Shown here in pieces: positions 58,600 through 64,000 of a stretch of DNA of 64,000 bases. Position numbers and translations under genes: made by a program. Every line of letters begins with the position of its first letter. The first letter of the stretch is position 1. The notes beneath the pieces are model-generated. The model was given only the letters and a program-made list of their open reading frames with translations, was not told the DNA's origin and searched no databases. The DNA lies in NCBI GenBank assembly GCA_964016885.1, contig OZ024743.1:12864086-12928085 (forward strand), given 5' to 3'. Source of the DNA: Eledone cirrhosa. Its lineage: Eukaryota; Mollusca; Cephalopoda; Octopoda; Eledonidae.

Positions 58600-60970
58600 T
58601 GTTGTGTATGGTGTTGCTGCCGTTGTGTATGTTGTGTATGGCGTTGCTGCTGTTGTTTATGTTGTGTATGGTGTTGCTGCCGTTGTGTATGTTGTGTATG
58701 GTGTTGCTGCCGTTGTGTATGTTGTGTATGGTGTTGCTGCCGTTGTGTATGTTGTGTATGGTGTTGCTGCCGTTGTGTATGTTGTGTATGGTGTTGCTGC
58801 TGTTGTGTATGTTGTGTATGGTGTTGCTACCGTTGTGTATGTTGTGAATGGTGATGCTGCCGTTGTGTATGTTGTGTATGGAGTTGTTGCTGTTGTGTAT
58901 GTTTTGTATGGTGTTGCTGCCGTTTTGTATGCTGTGTATGGTGTTGTTGCTGCTGTTGTGTATGGTGCTGCTGCCGTTGTGTATGTTGTGTATGGTGTTG
59001 TTGCTGTTGTGTATGTTGTGTATGGTGTTGTTGCTGCTGTTGTGTATGTTGTGTATGGTGTTGTATGGTGTTGTTGCTGATGTTGTGTATGGTGTTGTAT
59101 GGTGTTGTTGCTGCTGTTGTGTATGGTGTTGTATGGTGTTGTTGCAGCTGTTGTGTATGGTGTTGTATGGTGCTGTTGCTGCTGTTGTGCATGGTGATGT
59201 TTCTGCTGTTGCGTATGGTGTTGTATAGTGTTGCTGCTGTTGTGTATGGTATTGTATGGTGTTGTTGCTGCTGTTGTGTATGGTGTCGTATGGTGTTGTT
59301 GCTGCTGTTGTGTATGGTGTTGTTGCTGCTGTCGTGTATGGTGTTGTATGGTGTTGTTGCTGTTGTGTATCGTCTTGTATGGTGTTGTTGCTGCTGTTGT
59401 GTATGGTGTTGTATGGTGTTGTTGCTGCTGTTGTGTATGGTGTTGTATGGTGCTGTTGCCGTTGTGTATGTTGCGTATGGTGTTGCTGCCGTTGTGTATG
59501 TTGTGTATGGTGTTGTTGCTGCCGTTGTGTATGTTGTGTATGGTGTTGCTGCCGTTGTGTATGTTGTGAATGGAGTTGTTGCTGCTGTGTGTATGTTGTG
59601 TATGGTGTTGCTGCTGTTGTGTATGTTGTGTATGGTGTTGCTGCAGTTGTGTATGTTGTGTATGGTGTTGCTGTGTATGTTGTGTACGGTGTTGCTGCTG
59701 TTGTGTATGTTGTGTATGGTGTTGCTGCAGTTGTGTATGTTGTGTATGGTGTTGCTGCCGTTGTGTATGTTGTGTATGGTGTTGCTGCCGTTGTGTATGT
59801 TGTGTATGGTGTTGCTGCTGTTGTGTATGTTGTGTATGGTGTTGCTGCAGTTGTGTATGTTGTGTATGGTGTTGCTGCTGTTGTGTATGTTGTGTATGGT
59901 GTTGCTGCTGTTGTGTATGTTGTGTATGGTGTTGCTGCCGTTGTGTATGGTGTTGCTGCCGTTGTGTATGTTGTGTATGGTGTTGTTGCTGCCGTTGTGT
60001 ATGTTGTGTATGGTGTTGCTGCCGTTGTGTATGTTGTGTATGGCGTTGCTGCTGTTGTGTATGTTGTGTATGGTGTTGCTGCCGTTGTGTATGTTGTGTA
60101 TGGTGTTGCTGCCGTTGTGTATGTTGTGTATGGTGTTGCTGCTGTTGTGTATGTTGTGTATGGTGTTGTTGCTGCCGTTGTGTATGTTGTGTATGGTGTT
60201 GCTACCGTTGTGTATGTTGTGAATGGTGATGCTGCCGTTGTGTATGTTGTGTATGGAGTTGTTGCTGTTGTGTATGTTTTGTATGGTGTTGCTGCCGTTT
60301 TGTATGTTGTGTATGGTGTTGTTGCTGCTGTTGTGTATGGTGCTGCTGCCGTTGTGTATGTTGTGTATGGTGTTGTATGGTGTTGTTGCTGCTGTTGTGT
60401 ATGGTGTTGTATGGTGTTGTTGCTGCTGTTGTGTATGGTGTTGTATGGTGTTGTTGCAGGTGTTGTGTATGGTGTTGTATGGTGCTGTTGCTGCTGTTGT
60501 GTATGGTGATGTTTCTGCTGTTGTGTATGGTGTTGTATGGTGTTGCTGCTGTTGTGTATGGTGTCGTATGGTGTTGTTGCTGCTGTTGTGTATGGTGTTG
60601 TTGCTGCTGTCGTGTATGGTGTTGTATGGTGTTGTTGCTGTTGTGTATCGTCTTGTATGGTGTTGTTGCTGCTGTTGTGTATGGTGTTGTATGGTGTTGT
60701 TGCTGCTGTTGTGTATGGTGTTGTATGGTGCTGTTGCCGTTGTGTATGTTGCGTATGGTGTTTCTGCCGTTGTGTATGTTGTGTATGGTGTTGTTGCTGC
60801 CGTTGTGTATGTTGTGTATGGTATTGCTGCCGTTGTGTATGTTGTGAATGGAGTTGTTGCTGCTGTGTGTATGTTGTGTATGGTGTTGCTGCTGTTGTGT
60901 ATGTTGTGTATGGTGTTGCTGCAGTTGTGTATGTTGTGTATGGTGTTGCTGCTGTGTGTATGTTGTGTAC
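58600..60970. repeat. Tandem duplication of about 1.3-1.4 kb
   Basis: The block containing GTGAATGGTGATGC at about 58,845 recurs at about 60,220, offset 1,375 bp. After a roughly 63-bp deletion in the second copy the offset is about 1,312 (GATGTTTC at 59,196 and 60,508). Boundaries are approximate. Confidence 0.7.
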
Positions 60971-62049
60971 GGTGTTGCTGCAGTTGTGTATGTTGTGTAT
61001 GGTGTTGCTGCCGTTGTGTATGTTGTGTATGGTGTTGCTGCCGTTGTGTATGTTGTGTATGGTGTTGCTGCTTTTGTGTATGTTGTGTATGGTGTTGCTG
61101 CCGTTGTGTATGTTGTGTATGTTGTTGTTGCTGCCGTTGTGTATGTTGTGTATGGTGTTGCTGCCGTTGTGTATGTTGTGTATGGTGTTGCTGCCGTTGT
61201 GTATATTGTGTATGGAGTTGTTGCTGCTGTGTGTATGTTGTGTATGGTGTTGCTGCTGTTGTGTATGTTGTGTATGGTGTTGCTGCAGTTGTGTATGTTG
61301 TGTATGGTGTTGCTGCCGTTGTGTATGTTGTGTATGGTGTTGCTGCCGTTGTGTATGTTGTGTATGGTGTTGCTGCTGTTGTGTATGTTGTGTATGGTGT
61401 TGCTGCAGTTGTGTATGTTGTGTATGGTGTTGCTGCTGTTGTGTATGTTGTTTATGGTGTTGCTGCTGTTGTGTATGTTGTGTATGGTGTTGCTGCAGTT
61501 GTGTATGTTGTGTATGGTGTTGCTGTGTATTTTGTGTATGGTGTTGCTGCTGTTGTGTATGTTGTGTATGGTGTTGCTGCCGTTGTGTATGTTGTGTATG
61601 GTGTTGCTGCCGTTGTGTATGTTGTGTATGGTGTTGCTGCTGTTGTGTATGTTGTGTATGGTGTTGCTGCCGTTGTGTATGTTGTGTATGGTGTTGCTGC
61701 TGTTGTGTATGTTGTGTATGGTGTTGCTGCAGTTGTGTATGTTGTGTATGGTGTTGCTGCTGTTGTGTATGTTGTGTATGGTGTTGCTGCTGTTGTGTAT
61801 GTTGTGTATGGTGTTGCGTCCGTTGTGTATGTTGTGTATGGTGTAGGTGCCGTCGTGTATGTTGTGTATGGTGTTGTATGGTGTTGTTGCTGCTGTTGTG
61901 TATGGTGTTGTATGGTGTTGTTGCTGCTGTTGTGTATGGTGTTGTATGGTGTTGTTGCAGCTGTTGTGTATGGTGTTGTATGGTGCTGTTGCTGCTGTTG
62001 TGTATGGTGATGTTTCTGCTGTTGTGTATGGTGTTGTATGGTGTTGCTG

Positions 62050-64000
62050 CTGTTGTGTATGTTATTGTATGGTGTTGTATGGTGTTGTTGCTGCCGTTGT
62101 GTATGGTGTTGTATGGTGTTGTATGGTGTTGTTGCTGCCGTTGTGTATGGTGTTGTTGCTGCTGTGGTGTATGGTGTTGTATGGTGTTGTTGCTGCCGTT
62201 GTGTATGGTGTTGTTGCTGCTGTTGTGTATGGTGTTGTATGGTGTTGTATGGTTTTGTTGCTGCCGTTGTGTATGGTGTTGTTGCTGCTGTTGTGTATGG
62301 CGTTGTATGGTGTTGTTGCTGCCGTTGTGTATGGTGTTGTTGCTGCTGTTGTGTATGGTGTTGCTGCTGTTGTGTATGGTGTTGTATGGTGTTCTTGCTG
62401 CTGTTGTGTATGGTGTTGTATGGTGTTGTATGGTGTTGTTGCTGCCGTTGTGTATTGTGTTGTTGCTGCTGTTGTGTATGGTGTTGTATGGTGTTGTTGC
62501 TGCCGTTGTGTATGGTGTTGTATGGTGCTGTTGCTGCCGTGTGTATGGTGTTGTATGGTGTTGTTGCTGCTGTTGTGTATGGTGTTGTTGCTGCTGTTGT
62601 GTATGGTGTTGTTGCTGCCGTTGTGTATGGTGTTGTATGGTGTTGTTGCTGCCGTTGTGTATGGTGTTGCTGCTGTTGTGTATGGTGTTGTATGGTGTTG
62701 TTGCTGCTGTTGTGTATGGTGTTGTTGCTGCTGCTGTGTATGGCGTTGTATGGTGTTGTTGCTGCTGTTGTGTATGGTGTTGTTGCTGCTGTTGTGTATG
62801 GTGTTGTTGCTGCCGTTGTGTATGGTGTTGTATGGTGTTGTTGCTGCCGTTGTGTATGGTGTTGTATGGTGTTGTTGCTGCCGTTGTGTATGGTGTTATC
62901 TGGTGTTGTTGCTGCCGTGTGTATGGTGTTGTATGGTGTTGTTGCTGCCGTTGTGTTGGTGTTGTTGCTGCTGTTGTGTATGGTGTTGCTGCTGTTGTGT
63001 ATGGTGTTGTATGGTGTTGCTGCCGTTGTGAATGGTGTTATATGGTGTTGTTGCTGCCGTTGTGTATGGTGTTGTATGGTGTTGCTGCTGCTGTTGTGTA
63101 TGGTGTTGTTTGCTTTTGTTGCTGCCGTTGTGTATGCTGTGTATGGTGTTGCTGCCGTTGTGTATGTTGTGTATGGTGTTGTTGCTGCCGTCGTGTATGG
63201 TGTTGTATGGAGTTGTTGCTGCAGTTGTGTATGGTGTTGTATGGTGTTATTGCTGCTGTTGTGTATGCTGTTGTTGCTGCTGTTGTGTATGGTGTTGTAT
63301 GGAATTGTTGCTGCTGTTGTGTATGGTGTTGTATGGTGTTGTTGCTGCTGTTGTGTATGGTGTTGTATGGTGTTATTGCTGCTGTTGTGTATGTTGTTGT
63401 TGCACCTGTCGTGTATGGTGTTGTTGCTGCCGTTGTGTATGGTGTTGTTGCTGCTGTTGTGTATGTTGTGTATGGTGTTGTTGCTGCAGTTGTGTATGGT
63501 GTTGTTGGTGTTGTTGCTGCTGTTGTGTATGGTGTTGTTGCTGCAGTTGTGTATGGTGTTGTTGCTGCTGTTGTGTATGTTGTTCTTGCTGCTGGTGTGT
63601 ATGTTGTGTATGGTGTTGTTGCTGCTGTTGTGTATGGTGTTGTTACTGCTGTTGTGTATGATGTTGTTGCTGCAGTTGTGTATGGTGTTGTATGGTGTTG
63701 TTGCTGCTGTTGTGTATGGTGTCGTATGGTGTTATTGCTGCTGGTGTGTATGGTGTTGTTGCTGCTGTTGTGTATGTTGTGTATGGTGTTGTTGTTGTTG
63801 CTGCAGTTGTGTATGTTGTGTATGGTGTTGTTGCTGCTGATGTGTATGCTGTTGTATGGAATTATTGCTGCTGTTGTGTATGGTGTTGTTGCTGCTGTTG
63901 TGTATGTTGTTGTATGGAGTTGTTGCTGCTGTTGTGTATGTTGTGTATGGTGTTGTTGCTGCTGTTGTGTATGATGTTGTTGCTGCAGTTGTGTATGGTG
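62050..64000. repeat. Heterogeneous right part of the array
   Basis: The regular 30-bp unit gives way to mixed 22-, 33- and 34-bp units built from GTTGTTGCTGC(C/T)G and GTGTTGTATGG words, with many private changes (GGTTTTG, TTATCTGG, TTGCTTTTG). No long duplicated blocks are evident. This may be approach to the right edge of the array or an older domain; it continues past the window. Confidence 0.8.

Larger units (their letters stand above)
19521..64000. repeat. Giant G/T-rich minisatellite array, at least 44 kb
   Basis: The reference unit is 19,552-19,581: 30 bp, beginning GTTGCTGCCG and ending TGTGTATGGT. Common length variants are 33 bp (an extra GTT, as 'gttgttgctg'), 21 bp (one TATGTTGTG lost), 29 bp (GCTGCTGTGTGTATG) and 34 bp ('gttgtatggt' insert). 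Common base variants fall at the single CpG (GCCGTT, GCTGTT, GCAGTT, rarely GCCATT or GCCCTT), at TATGTT/TACGTT and at GTGTATG/GTGAATG. The plus strand is almost all G and T. The basic 30-bp unit contains no stop trinucleotide on either strand and is divisible by three, so frames of hundreds to 2,824 codons arise automatically on both strands. At about 31 bp per unit this is roughly 1,400 units. The right end lies outside the window. Function unknown. Confidence 0.97.

Noticed and set aside
19521..64000. CRISPR-like regular spacing of short repeats
   Set aside because: There are no unique spacers; the sequence between repeats is the repeat itself. No cas genes, and the setting is eukaryotic.
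19521..64000. G-quadruplex-forming telomere-like array
   Set aside because: G is frequent, but runs of three or more G are nearly absent (only isolated TATGGGGC-type spots), and the unit is not a telomere motif.

Overview
This is eukaryotic, non-coding, repeat-dominated DNA. I found no intact protein-coding gene, tRNA, rRNA or CRISPR array. The most likely source is a coleoid cephalopod, probably an octopus. The evidence is three families of tRNA-derived SINE that I recognise as typical of cephalopod genomes (several with target-site duplications), a Penelope-like retroelement with a GIY-YIG endonuclease, short foldback elements, and abundant (TA)n, (AC)n, (TC)n and (TATG)n microsatellites in AT-rich sequence. 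The taxon is inferred from remembered repeat families, not from a database search.

Layout. Positions 1-19,300 are a graveyard of mobile elements: SINEs; a minus-strand LINE remnant (about 2,675-3,690) abutting an opposite-strand LINE fragment; a cluster of foldback elements (4,426-5,240) that includes a perfect palindrome with 59-bp arms; a diverged inverted-repeat pair (about 9,165-9,500 and 12,640-12,990); a 281-bp MITE (13,539-13,819); large microsatellites (13,008-14,553); a second LINE remnant (15,336-15,590); and a decayed Penelope-like element (15,654-17,314) followed by a hammerhead-ribozyme-like motif (17,539-17,581).

Positions about 19,521-64,000 (the window end) are one tandem array of at least 44 kb, built from a roughly 30-bp G/T-rich unit with 21, 29, 33 and 34-bp variants. 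It grows out of a degenerate TTG-rich leader (19,330-19,520) and runs off the right edge. Long open frames exist on both strands because the basic unit has no stop trinucleotide on either strand and is a multiple of three long; I do not treat them as genes. The array has higher-order structure: a marked cassette in which two landmarks lie exactly 166 bp apart in nine of ten copies, a 123-bp local higher-order repeat, and nested segmental duplications with offsets of 2,554, 6,195 (6,225 after one added unit), about 6,400, about 10,850 and about 1,310-1,375 bp.

No genes work together here. The biology is repeat birth, amplification and decay. The items most worth a second look are the layered array, the paired hammerhead-like cores inside the 4,917-5,036 palindrome, and the Penelope/hammerhead pair near 17 kb.
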